Assembly (NCBI GenBank): GCA_041392805.1
Contig: JAWKLJ010000001.1
Span: 1,302,001 to 1,366,000 of the forward strand
Direction: 5' to 3'
DNA: 64,000 nucleotides
From: Saprospiraceae bacterium
GTDB taxonomy: Bacteria; Bacteroidota; Bacteroidia; Chitinophagales; Saprospiraceae
Below the pieces are notes generated by a model that ran no database searches, was not told the origin of the DNA, and saw nothing but the letters and a program-made list of their open reading frames with translations. The position numbers were made by a program, and so were the translations under genes. Below, one piece after another: positions 16,740-25,266 of this stretch (position 1 is its first letter; every line of letters starts with the position of its first letter).

Positions 16740-19169
16740 ATGCTCAACAATATAAAAATTGCGCTCCGGATATTAAGGAGAAATCAAATGTATACCGCCA
16801 TTAATGTGATTGGGCTTTCGGTAGGAATTGCTGCCGCCCTACTCATTTTTCGGATGGTAAACCATGAATTGAGTTTCAATAAAAACTTCCAGCATTATGA
16901 TCGGATAGTAAGAGTTGTTTCTGTTCAAAAAAATTCGGAGGAGGGCGAAAGCCATTCTGTCTGTACCCCTATACCGGCTATGGATGCCATTGAAAGCACC
17001 GTTAGCCAATTTGAGCAAATGAGTAGGGTGCGAGAACTTTGGTCAACCCTCACTATTCCTAATCCAGCAGGCGGCGCCCCTTTGAAAAAATTTGGCATGA
17101 CTCCTCCCGAAACCGCTTTTTTTGTAACACCTGGTTTCTTCAAGATTTTTGATTTCCAGTGGCTTTCGGGTGATCCAGCTACTGCCCTCCAAGAACCCGG
17201 TTCCATTGTATTAACCAGGTCTTGGGCAGAAAAGTGTTTTGGGACATGGGAAACAGCCATTAACAAAACGGTCCTTATTGATAATTTAATTTCCGTCACC
17301 GTTAAAGGAGTGGTGGTGGATCTTCCTGATAATTGTGATTTTCCTATTCCTTTTTTGGTATCTTATCCTACCCTAAAGGCGCATCCTGATTATTTTTTTT
17401 ATGATAATGAATGGGGCAGTTGCAGTTCCAATAACCAGGTTTATGCCCTACTAAATTCGCCTTCACAATTAGATGCAGCCAATGAGGTATTAGCAAAAGT
17501 GGGTGAAAAAGAATATAGCAAGGCAAACGGTTGGCAAGATCGATTTCACCAACTTCAGCCCCTTTCGGATTTGCATTACAACGAACAATATGGACATTCA
17601 GGGTCACATCAAACGGCCAAAAGCAGGTTAAAAGTCCTTGCGGCAATTGGTATATTGATCTTAATCATGGCCTGTTTTAACTTCATCAACCTGGCAACAG
17701 CACAAGCATCACTTAGAGCAAAAGAGGTTGGGGTAAGAAAAACCCTTGGAGGGCAACGTGAACAACTGGTTGTTCAATTCATGAGTGAAACAGGGTTAAT
17801 TGTATTGGTCGCTGTCGTTTTAGGTGGCATTTTAGCCAGTATGTGTACCCCCTTATTAAAATATGTGTCTAATGTCCCCGATACGCCTCATTTGTTTCAA
17901 AATACCTTGGTTTGGCTGTTTTTGGCGGCCTTACTCATTGGGGTGACGCTTTTAGCGGGCCTCTACCCTGCCCTGGCTTTAGCCTCCTTCAAACCTATAA
18001 AAGCTTTAAAAAACAACCTGAACAATCACTTTTTTGGCGGGGCATCTATTCGAAAATCACTGGTGGTTTTACAATTCATTATTGCCCAAGGACTAATCAT
18101 TGGGGCCATTATTGCCATTCTCCAATTAGATTTCATTCGGTCTCAGGATTTAGGATTTAATAATGAATTGGTGTACACTTTTAATTTCAATTCGGACAGT
18201 ACAACTATATCTCGACAAAATGCACTCAAGGAGGGCTTAATCCGCATCCCTAGTGTTATTTCTACTAGTTTTAGCAGTGATCAACCACTTTCAGGCAACA
18301 CCTGGTCCTCTAATTTCAGATATGCTTCCCGCCCTGAGGATGAAAAATATGGCATCAACCTAAAATTCTGCGATGAAAACTATATGGAGACCTACGGCAT
18401 TACCCTCCTTGCAGGAAGGTGGCTCCAACCATCAGACACCATGCGAGAGGCTGTCGTCAATATGACCTTACTCCGCAAACTTGGCATTTCCGATCCAACG
18501 GAGGTTCTTGGGCAAAATATCCGCCAGGGGAGTAGAAGGCTAATCAAAATCGTAGGTGTAGCGAAGGATTTTCATACCCATGATTTTCGCACAGAGCATG
18601 AACCGATGATGATGAGTACCCGCAAAGAATATTATTGGGAAGCGGGGGTAAAGATTCGAGGTGGCGATATTACGGCGACTACGAACGCCATAAAAGGCGT
18701 ATTTGATGAGGTATTGCCTGAGCAGGTTTTTACCGGAAATTTTTTAGATGAAAGTATTGCCCGATTTTATGAAAATGACAACCGCTTGGCCAGCACTTGT
18801 AAAGCTTTTGGTCTACTCGCTATTTTGATCTCTTGCTTAGGCTTGTTTGGCTTAGCTACCCATGCAGCGGCACAACGGAAAAAAGAAATTGGTGTCCGAA
18901 AAGTCCTAGGCGCTACGGTCGTGGGTATCGTGGGTCTGCTGTCTAAAGATTTCCTGAAATTAGTGTTCATTGCACTCCTGCTAGCTTCTCCATTGGCTTG
19001 GTATGTCATGAACACCTGGCTCCAAAATTTTGCTTATCGCATTGCTATTCCCTGGTGGGTGTTTTTATTGGCAGGTATTACTGCCATTTTAATTGCGACC
19101 CTCACCGTTAGCTATCAGAGTGTTAAGGCGGCACTGGTCAACCCTGTTGAGTCGTTATATAATGAATAA
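16740..19169 (+). CDS. MacB/FtsX-type ABC transporter permease
   Basis: The 809-residue inner-membrane protein has the duplicated MacB_PCD-FtsX architecture common in Bacteroidota. An N-terminal helix follows IKIALRILRRNQMYTAINVIGL, then a large periplasmic domain; the first FtsX block holds RAKEVGVRKTLGGQREQLVVQF, then comes a second periplasmic domain and a final FtsX block with QRKKEIGVRKVLGATVVGIV. The R-x-K-E-[IV]-G-V-R-K motifs contact the ATPase. No ATPase gene is adjacent. These permeases export peptides or lipids, or transmit signals; the substrate is unknown. I choose the ATG at 16740 (MLNNIKIALRIL) because the 22 codons upstream do not look like this family's start. It probably forms a unit with the GSG-repeat protein 26 nt downstream. 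Confidence 0.92.
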   Translation: MLNNIKIALRILRRNQMYTAINVIGLSVGIAAALLIFRMVNHELSFNKNFQHYDRIVRVVSVQKNSEEGESHSVCTPIPAMDAIESTVSQFEQMSRVRELWSTLTIPNPAGGAPLKKFGMTPPETAFFVTPGFFKIFDFQWLSGDPATALQEPGSIVLTRSWAEKCFGTWETAINKTVLIDNLISVTVKGVVVDLPDNCDFPIPFLVSYPTLKAHPDYFFYDNEWGSCSSNNQVYALLNSPSQLDAANEVLAKVGEKEYSKANGWQDRFHQLQPLSDLHYNEQYGHSGSHQTAKSRLKVLAAIGILILIMACFNFINLATAQASLRAKEVGVRKTLGGQREQLVVQFMSETGLIVLVAVVLGGILASMCTPLLKYVSNVPDTPHLFQNTLVWLFLAALLIGVTLLAGLYPALALASFKPIKALKNNLNNHFFGGASIRKSLVVLQFIIAQGLIIGAIIAILQLDFIRSQDLGFNNELVYTFNFNSDSTTISRQNALKEGLIRIPSVISTSFSSDQPLSGNTWSSNFRYASRPEDEKYGINLKFCDENYMETYGITLLAGRWLQPSDTMREAVVNMTLLRKLGISDPTEVLGQNIRQGSRRLIKIVGVAKDFHTHDFRTEHEPMMMSTRKEYYWEAGVKIRGGDITATTNAIKGVFDEVLPEQVFTGNFLDESIARFYENDNRLASTCKAFGLLAILISCLGLFGLATHAAAQRKKEIGVRKVLGATVVGIVGLLSKDFLKLVFIALLLASPLAWYVMNTWLQNFAYRIAIPWWVFLLAGITAILIATLTVSYQSVKAALVNPVESLYNE

Positions 19170-19195
19170 TTAAATCACCATTTAAAATAAAGCTT

Positions 19196-20146
19196 ATGAA
19201 AAAGACTATTATGCTCACATTGGTCAACTTGTTGGTCTTTATGACAAGTGCCAGTTTTGCACAAAATAAGGTCATCGACAAAACGTACCAAGACATTAAA
19301 AAAATAGAAATCAATGTTGGTGCTAGTGACCTGACTGTTAAAAAAAGTGGCTCGCAGGACACGCAGGTAATGGGAGAATATAACGAGGATCAAATTGAGG
19401 TGATAATGCAGGTTAACAATGGCACATTGGTCATTCGCGAAAAAACGCGGCGCAACAGCCATAATGAACAGTCTAATTGGACCTTAATTGTGCCCGAGGG
19501 TATGCAGATCTCTAGCAATTCCGGTTCTGGGAACATTAGGATTGGCGATGTTGCTTTAAATCTTCAGGCTAATGTAGGTTCTGGAAATTTCAGTTTTGAC
19601 AAAGTAGGTGGTAACATGCAGGTTAATACTGGTTCTGGTAACATCGAAATTAATGGCTCTGATGCCGAATTTGGATGTAATACGGGATCAGGCAATATAG
19701 AGGTGTCCAAATCGGAAGGGAAATTTCAGCTCAATACTGGTTCGGGACAAGTTAGCCTGCAAACCGTAAGCGGCAAAATTTCAGCCAATACGGGCTCTGG
19801 CGATGTGAATGGCAGAGATATCGCTATAACAGGCCACTCTGGTTTTAACTCAGGATCTGGGAAAGTGGCAGTCCAATTAGGAAGTGCTCCCAAGGCTGAT
19901 TTTAGTGTAAATTCCGGGTCAGGTAATTCTACGCTGGATTTCAATGGCCAGAATTTTGACGGCGAATTGGTCATGAAATGCAATAAAAAAAGTGGAAGTA
20001 TCGCTGCCCCTTTCCGTTTTGACACCGAAGAAGAGCAACGAAATGGCAATAATTATACCCTTCGCAAGACAAAAAAATTTGGCAATTTGGATATAAAAGT
20101 TCAAGTATCCACCGGCTCCGGACAAGCCAAAGTGATTGCCCCTTAA
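19196..20146 (+). CDS. Secreted GSG-repeat beta-helix protein (DUF2807/DUF4097-like)
   Basis: The 316-residue protein has an N-terminal signal peptide (MKKTIMLTLVNLLVFMTSASFA) and a mature region made of short beta strands separated by nine N-[STV]-G-S-G turns (NSGSGNIRI, NTGSGNIEI, NTGSGDVNG …) at intervals of about 15-25 residues. This is the right-handed beta-helix pattern of head-GIN/DUF2807 and DUF4097 putative adhesins. The final strand repeats the motif (VSTGSGQAKVIAP). The role is unknown; it is periplasmic or surface located. It follows the permease by 26 nt and is closed by a good terminator. Confidence 0.82.
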   Translation: MKKTIMLTLVNLLVFMTSASFAQNKVIDKTYQDIKKIEINVGASDLTVKKSGSQDTQVMGEYNEDQIEVIMQVNNGTLVIREKTRRNSHNEQSNWTLIVPEGMQISSNSGSGNIRIGDVALNLQANVGSGNFSFDKVGGNMQVNTGSGNIEINGSDAEFGCNTGSGNIEVSKSEGKFQLNTGSGQVSLQTVSGKISANTGSGDVNGRDIAITGHSGFNSGSGKVAVQLGSAPKADFSVNSGSGNSTLDFNGQNFDGELVMKCNKKSGSIAAPFRFDTEEEQRNGNNYTLRKTKKFGNLDIKVQVSTGSGQAKVIAP

Positions 20147-20160
20147 TCGTTCAATCCGTT

Positions 20161-20205
20161 CCTGCTGATGTCAGTAAAAAAAGCCTACATCAGCAGGCAT
20201 TTTTC
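20161..20205 (+). terminator. Rho-independent terminator
   Basis: CCTGCTGATGT (20161-20171) pairs perfectly with ACATCAGCAGG (20187-20197), followed by cATTTTT. The loop contains an A-run. It closes the permease/GSG-repeat unit 14 nt after its stop codon. Confidence 0.8.
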
Positions 20206-20684
20206 ACAACAGGCCTCCTTTCATCTACCAATTATGGTTGTACTTGACGGTTACTTGCAAGAAATAAGGAACATGAGGTTTGAGCGTCTATTTTCTATTT
20301 GTCTTGGCTAACCAGGCATTTACAAAGATACTGGGTTACAAGATTTGCTTTTCCACCTTTTTGCGAAAAAAGGTGGAGCCAAAACCGCCGCCTGACGCAT
20401 CTTCGGCTAAAACAGTCTTCCACTACGTTGCACAAAAGAAACTCGCCATTGGTTTTGGGTGACTACTTAAATATTGTTGATTATCAGTCATTTATAGCTA
20501 AGCCTGCTTGCTTCGAAGCTCAAACAGTTTTTTGTGCGGGCTCTTCGTTTCAGACTGTTTTTTAACGCCGAATCTGCTAATGGCGGACTCCTTCATCGCA
20601 AACCTTACGTTAAGGAATAAAAATAGGACATCGCATTTTATCCCTTCCTCGACATAAGCTTTATCTTTACAAAAACGAAAAGCC
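20206..20684. other. Intergenic region without a recognisable gene
   Basis: About 480 nt separate the terminator from the sulfatase gene. Short open frames exist on both strands but none has a protein-like composition or a sensible start. The stretch tttgcgaaaaaaggtggagc near 20360 looks like repeat-derived sequence. A weak -7-like TATCTTTA at 20663-20670 could serve the sulfatase gene. Confidence 0.5.
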
Positions 20685-22148
20685 ATGTCTAAGTACCTTA
20701 CAACTGTACTTTCCTTTCTATGGGGGGGTATTTTTTTGATAAGTTGTCAATCCAATACCTCTCCCGAACATACCTCCAGTCCAAGCATCACCAAACCTAA
20801 CATTGTCTATATTCTTGCCGACGACCTGGGTTACGGCGATCTTAGTGTTTTCGGGCAAAAGCATTTTCAAACGCCCCATATTGATGCATTAGCCAATCAG
20901 GGCATGATACTTAGCCAGCATTATGCAGGCACCACCGTTTGTGCGCCCTCCCGGTCCAGTTTACTAACGGGTCTGCATACGGGGCACACACCCATCAGAG
21001 GCAATAAACGCACTCCGCCGGAAGGCCAGGAGCCGCTACCTGCGGCGAGTGTGACCATTGCCGAAAAACTCAAGGAAGCAGGCTATATCACTGGCGCATT
21101 TGGCAAGTGGGGCCTGGGCGGCCCCGGCTCCGTTGGCGCTCCCGAAAACCAAGGATTTGATACCTTTTTTGGCTACTTGTGCCAAACCCTGGCACACAAT
21201 TATTACCCCTATCACCTCTGGGATAATGACCAAAAAGTCGTGCTGAAAGAAAATGAAGGACAGTTGGAAGGGGTTTATGCCCCGGAAATGATTCACCAGC
21301 AGGCGCTCGATTTCATCCAACAACATAAAGACACCAGTTTCTTTCTTTATTATCCTACGGTTATTCCACATGCCGAATTATTTGCTCCCGAACGCTATAT
21401 GGAAAAATTCCGTGGCCAGTTTTTACCCGAAAAATCATTTCAAGGAGTCGATGAAGGCGAAAGGTTTCGCTTGGGGCCCTATGGCTCTCAAGAAGAAGGG
21501 CATGCCGCCTTTGCGGCGATGGTCACCTTACTGGATGACCAAGTCGGGGAGATAGTCGCTACTCTTCAAGCCTTGGGCTTGGCAGAAAACACGCTTATTA
21601 TCTTTACCTCTGATAATGGCCCTCACCTGGAAGGAGGTGCCGATCCCGATTTCTTTGACAGCAATGGCCCCCTAACGGGTTATAAAAGAGACCTTTACGA
21701 GGGCGGCATCAGGGTGCCAACGCTTGCCTATTGGCCAGGAAAGATTGCCGCGGGAAGCAAAAGTGAGCATGCCTCGGCCTTTTGGGATTTTTTCCCTACT
21801 GCTTGCGAGTTGGCGGGCCTTGAGGTAGATGATGACATTGATGGCATTTCCTACCTACCTACCCTATTGGGAAAAGAGCAGAAGGAACACGATTACCTTT
21901 ATTGGGAATTTCACGAAAAGGGTGGTCGACAAGCCATCAGAAAGGGAAATTGGAAGGCAGTGAAGTATGACATTTTTAAAAACCCGAACAAACCCATGGA
22001 GTTATATGATTTGTCTAATGATCTTGGCGAACAACATGATGTCGCTACCCAACATCCGGAAATAGTGCGGGAAATGCAAGCCATCTTTCAACAGGCGAGA
22101 GAGGAATCTCAGGTATTTCCGTTTGAAGCCAACATAAAGGTAGAATAA
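20685..22148 (+). CDS. Sulfatase (arylsulfatase-type) lipoprotein
   Basis: The 487-residue protein has a lipoprotein signal (FLWGGIFLISC, Cys21), then an S1-family sulfatase domain. The metal-binding DD is in ILADDLGYGDLS, and the formylglycine motif is C86-A-P-S-R in TTVCAPSRSSLLTG, followed by GKWGLG. FTSDNGPHLEGG supplies the remaining metal and catalytic residues. Cys86 must be converted to formylglycine by an anaerobic maturase or FGE encoded elsewhere. The enzyme hydrolyses sulfate esters at the cell surface or periplasm, probably on sulfated polysaccharides, but the exact S1 subfamily and substrate are not evident. It is monocistronic. Confidence 0.93.
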   Translation: MSKYLTTVLSFLWGGIFLISCQSNTSPEHTSSPSITKPNIVYILADDLGYGDLSVFGQKHFQTPHIDALANQGMILSQHYAGTTVCAPSRSSLLTGLHTGHTPIRGNKRTPPEGQEPLPAASVTIAEKLKEAGYITGAFGKWGLGGPGSVGAPENQGFDTFFGYLCQTLAHNYYPYHLWDNDQKVVLKENEGQLEGVYAPEMIHQQALDFIQQHKDTSFFLYYPTVIPHAELFAPERYMEKFRGQFLPEKSFQGVDEGERFRLGPYGSQEEGHAAFAAMVTLLDDQVGEIVATLQALGLAENTLIIFTSDNGPHLEGGADPDFFDSNGPLTGYKRDLYEGGIRVPTLAYWPGKIAAGSKSEHASAFWDFFPTACELAGLEVDDDIDGISYLPTLLGKEQKEHDYLYWEFHEKGGRQAIRKGNWKAVKYDIFKNPNKPMELYDLSNDLGEQHDVATQHPEIVREMQAIFQQAREESQVFPFEANIKVE

Positions 22149-22190
22149 TAGGGATTCAAAATAAGCAAGGGGAAAGCCAAAGTCGGAAAT

Positions 22191-23177
22191 TTACCCCATT
22201 TTATGCACAACCGTCTCCGACAAACGGGTCCGCATGGCGCTAATGTCGCTGGGGCGAATCCGGCAACAGCCACCAAAGACCCGAACCCCCAAGTGGTACC
22301 ATTCTTCGACCAAATCGACTACTTGTGAGGAGTCGCTCCCTGAAACCCAGCACTTTCCTTGGGCATCCCAATTCTCTCCGCGATTAGGATATACCACATA
22401 AGGAATAGCTACCGCTTGATCGACCGATCCTAGTAGCGGACTGATGAAATGAGGGGCAGTACAATTGATCCCAACTCCAATGATTTGCGGGGAACTGGCG
22501 GCCAAAGCCACGGCCTCCCTGAATGGCTCTCCACTTGACAAGCTGGTGCCATTTTGGCAACTAAAACAAAGGTACCCTTGCTGAGAAGGAAAGGATTCCA
22601 ACAATCGGAGAAACGCTTGAGCCTCCGTCAGGCAAGGAATGGTCTCCATAGCTAATATATCCGGAGAAGCGGCGATCAAAGCTTCCATCCGTGGCTGATG
22701 GAAATCGATCAAGGCCTGCTCCGTCAAGCCATATTGCCCCCTATACTCCGAACCATCGGCCAGGAAGGCGCCATATGGCCCAATGGAAGCCGCTACGAGG
22801 GGATAGGTTCTGTCTATTCTTGGGGTTTCCGCTTTCCAAAATAAGACTCGTGCTGTTTGTGCCAATTGGATGCTTTGGGCAAAAATCGCTTTCGCTTGTG
22901 CAGGGTTTAAACCACGCTTGGCCAAACCTTCGAAGGTTGCTTGGTAGGAAGCAGTGATGGCTATATCTGCACCGGCTTTGTAATAATCATAGTGCAGGTC
23001 AAAAATAGATTGGGGGTCTTCCATCAGCAACTTAGCGGACCATAATTCATCCTTGAGGTCTGCGCCCCTGAAAGTCAATTCACTGGCTAAGCCCCCGTCG
23101 AGCATGACAAAGCCTTGTTGTTGGAGGAAGGGGGTGAAAAGGGTATTGGGCATGGGTATGGATTGATGGTTGATCAA
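22191..23177 (-). CDS. mmuM: Homocysteine S-methyltransferase
   Basis: The 328-residue cytoplasmic enzyme of the BHMT/MmuM family moves a methyl group from S-methylmethionine (or a similar donor) to homocysteine, giving methionine. The zinc-binding cysteines are visible in IGVGINCTAPH and in the C-terminal FGGCCRIRP pair; the N-terminal MLDGGLASEL and the ITASYQATFEGL segment are family hallmarks. The start is either 23177 or, more likely, the second Met at 23153 (MPNTLFTPFLQQQG). It is convergent with the sulfatase gene (42 nt between stops). The gene symbol is by family resemblance. Confidence 0.88.
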   Translation of the reverse strand: MINHQSIPMPNTLFTPFLQQQGFVMLDGGLASELTFRGADLKDELWSAKLLMEDPQSIFDLHYDYYKAGADIAITASYQATFEGLAKRGLNPAQAKAIFAQSIQLAQTARVLFWKAETPRIDRTYPLVAASIGPYGAFLADGSEYRGQYGLTEQALIDFHQPRMEALIAASPDILAMETIPCLTEAQAFLRLLESFPSQQGYLCFSCQNGTSLSSGEPFREAVALAASSPQIIGVGINCTAPHFISPLLGSVDQAVAIPYVVYPNRGENWDAQGKCWVSGSDSSQVVDLVEEWYHLGVRVFGGCCRIRPSDISAMRTRLSETVVHKMG

Positions 23178-23187
23178 ACTTTGATCC

Positions 23188-23372
23188 TCCTTGGTTTTTT
23201 AGTTACACAGAGATTCGCAGAGGGGTTTTATTTTCTCCGCGTACTCCGCTCCTCTGTGTAACTCCGTGTAACTACCTCCTTCTTGGTTCTTTTAGTTACG
23301 CAGCGATTCGCAGAGGACGCAGAGGGGGGTATTTCTTTTTCCACTCCGCCATGTAACTTCCTCCTCGATCCT
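23188..23372. repeat. Two tandem imperfect hairpin units (AGTTACnCAG family)
   Basis: Unit 1 (about 23188-23280) has AGTTACACAGAG at 23201-23212 and, inverted, CTCTGTGTAACT at 23252-23263. Unit 2 (about 23281-23372) repeats it as agttacgcagcgattcgcag with a shorter right arm, catgtaac. Both units begin with cttggttnttttagttac and share gattcgcagagg. It lies just upstream of mmuM. It resembles REP-like palindromic repeats that are scattered in many bacterial genomes. Confidence 0.65.
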
Positions 23373-23373
23373 A

Positions 23374-24177
23374 CTATTTAGGTAGATAAGCCATCCGTTT
23401 GAATTGTAATCTAAATGTTTCAGGGCCAATGGGTAAGACCATTTGGAAACGGTCGGCTAATTCGCTTTTGGAAAAAAGGACTTTACCCACTACTCGCTCC
23501 CCTTTCCTAAGTGTTGTTTTCCGGAGGGAAAAATCTGTCCAAAACCAGCGATCTTTAGGGTTGGGGGGCGGGAGGTTCTCTACCCCAGGACCAGAAGCGG
23601 CATTGATTACCAGCGAGGGGGCAATGGAAACGACCTCAAGCGCCAATTGCGTTGCGACATCATTGGTAAGATCATTCCCCGCATTGTTGCTGACAACATT
23701 ACGGTCTGCTGTGGCAATGGCAGTCACGGCGGCGGCCACAGTAACCACTCCTAAAGCAAGTGCCGTATTTTTAGCATTCGCTTCCTTTCTTGAAGCATCG
23801 AGATCTAGTCCTAAAAGAAAGGCCTCAGGGTCAATGGCTTTTACCTGAAAGCCGTTGATATCAAGGGAAAAAAGGATGGGATCAACCAGCACTTCTTCCT
23901 CGCCTTGGTTGGTCACTTCTACATCAAAAAAGAAATAATGCTTATCCATCCCGTTATAGGCTGCCTGGACTTCCAGGTCTCCAGTTTGTTGGCGAGCGAA
24001 GGCTTGGCCATATTGCCAGCGTACTTCTTCATTTTCGGGTTCTATCCGAATAACAGCTTTAGGGGAAAAACAAGAGGAAAGTAAACAGCCTGTGCAGATC
24101 ATCATCATACAGGTGCGCCAATTAAGGCCATTGGTAAATTTTCTTTTCATAGCTTGTCTGGTTTTCATGCATGCCAT
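23374..24177 (-). CDS. Hypothetical lipoprotein with internal hydrophobic segment
   Basis: The 267-residue frame has a lipobox ending CLLSSC (Cys36), so a start at an internal Met (Met10 or Met25) is as likely as the first. After a beta-rich domain (YFFFDVEVTNQGEEEVLVDPI) there is an Ala/Val-rich segment at about 139-158 (ALALGVVTVAAAVTAIAT) and a final domain ending in PIGPETFRLQFKRM. The phrase on intrinsic properties (VLVDP..F….G…A.DPE) is seen in conserved lipoproteins of unknown function. No function is assigned; it probably follows a promoter of its own. Confidence 0.65.
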   Translation of the reverse strand: MACMKTRQAMKRKFTNGLNWRTCMMMICTGCLLSSCFSPKAVIRIEPENEEVRWQYGQAFARQQTGDLEVQAAYNGMDKHYFFFDVEVTNQGEEEVLVDPILFSLDINGFQVKAIDPEAFLLGLDLDASRKEANAKNTALALGVVTVAAAVTAIATADRNVVSNNAGNDLTNDVATQLALEVVSIAPSLVINAASGPGVENLPPPNPKDRWFWTDFSLRKTTLRKGERVVGKVLFSKSELADRFQMVLPIGPETFRLQFKRMAYLPK

Positions 24178-24464
24178 TTAAAAATACAGGCAATTTGAAC
24201 AATCTGCAAACTAGGTAAAGCTTTTAAAAATAGTTTAACGTTTGTTAGAGAGAGGCGTAGGTGGAAAGTCTATCTACAGGTAGGTAGGCCCGCTGGTTGA
24301 GCTTGTTTGGAGTGAAGAAAAACCAATAAGAGGTACCGACGTAGGGATAGCCCTACTTGTCCACCGATTGGTAGAAAGCATGGAGAGAGAGATCGGCGTT
24401 CTTCACCGACATCCGCTCTGCCTGGTTACACGGTGAAAAATCTGGTACTCGGTAAATTATTTTT
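24178..24464. other. Intergenic region with a dispersed-repeat fragment
   Basis: No coding sequence is visible. Bases 24404-24426 contain CACCGACATCCGC followed by GCCTGGTT, matching the right boundary of the inverted-repeat segment at 7961-8230 apart from a 3-nt insertion. A nearby cggtgaaaaa string suggests a second arm. Confidence 0.4.
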
Positions 24465-24872
24465 TCACCCCAACCTTAGCGAAATAATAATGTGCTGTTC
24501 TTCAAATACAAGGGTATAAGTCCCTCTTTTCACCTGGTTAGCTGATAATTGTAACTGATCCACTAACCACGCTGGTAGTTGAAAAGATTCCTCCATTTTA
24601 AACCGGCCCTGGCTGAATTGTCGATCAATCATGTTGGCACAGAGCCCTTGCATACTTAATCTTAGTCGAAGCACATTGTTTTTTATAGCAGCAATTTCTG
24701 TTGTTACACTACGACAAGGCAGTGATGGCAAAACGTTTTCAACCGGGCTAACTTTGCAGATACCAATGCCTGCACAATTCTTTTTAGGTGAACCGAAAAC
24801 AACTTCCGCTACAACAAATGGCGTAGTCTTGAGCTGAATCGCTGTACATTTAGTGGTTTTTTGTGTTGTCAT
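24465..24872 (-). CDS. Hypothetical Cys-containing protein
   Basis: The 135-residue frame starts MTTQKTTKCTAIQLKTTPFVVAEVVF and contains CAGIGICKV plus further cysteines at about 53 and 78. There is no signal peptide. The composition is protein-like and the second half (FKMEESFQLPAWLVDQLQLS … TLVFEEQHIIISLRLG) reads as an alternating strand-helix domain. I do not recognise a family. The gene stands alone between two intergenic regions. Confidence 0.5.
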   Translation of the reverse strand: MTTQKTTKCTAIQLKTTPFVVAEVVFGSPKKNCAGIGICKVSPVENVLPSLPCRSVTTEIAAIKNNVLRLRLSMQGLCANMIDRQFSQGRFKMEESFQLPAWLVDQLQLSANQVKRGTYTLVFEEQHIIISLRLG

Positions 24873-25266
24873 TGTTCATAGAAATTAGTAGATAATAGTT
24901 TCTCATGTTATGGTTTAAACAACTGTAGAAAATAGGAATACCTTCTTTGTTTGAGCAAAAGAAAGGTTCAATATTATAAATGCCTATTGAAAATGGATTG
25001 CGACAGGTTAAAACAGGAGAATTGCTATGAACAGTTTGCCATAACCTTTACATGGATATTTACTCCTGCCTTAAACGTTGGCAACAACCCAAAGTTTCAA
25101 GCAAATAAAATTGTAAGACGATTAATTACTAAAGGGAGTATCTTCAAAGTCAGGGTAGACTAGAACGAATGGGGTTATTAGTTTTTAAATTTCAACACAT
25201 GTATACATCTTAAGTGCACAAATATAATCCTTTTATCTATAAAATGCAATAGACCAAAATTTACAC
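24873..25266. other. Intergenic region, nothing recognised
   Basis: Almost 400 nt of A/T-rich sequence lie between two minus-strand genes. A 70-codon plus-strand frame starting with TTG at 24951 has no protein-like features and is not called. No hairpin with a T-run was found. Confidence 0.4.

Noticed and set aside
20280..20565. Two overlapping plus-strand frames of 60-88 codons before the sulfatase
   Set aside because: No protein-like pattern; part of the sequence looks repeat-derived.
24951..25163. Small plus-strand gene from TTG 24951
   Set aside because: No motif, no promoter or ribosome-binding signal, composition not clearly coding.
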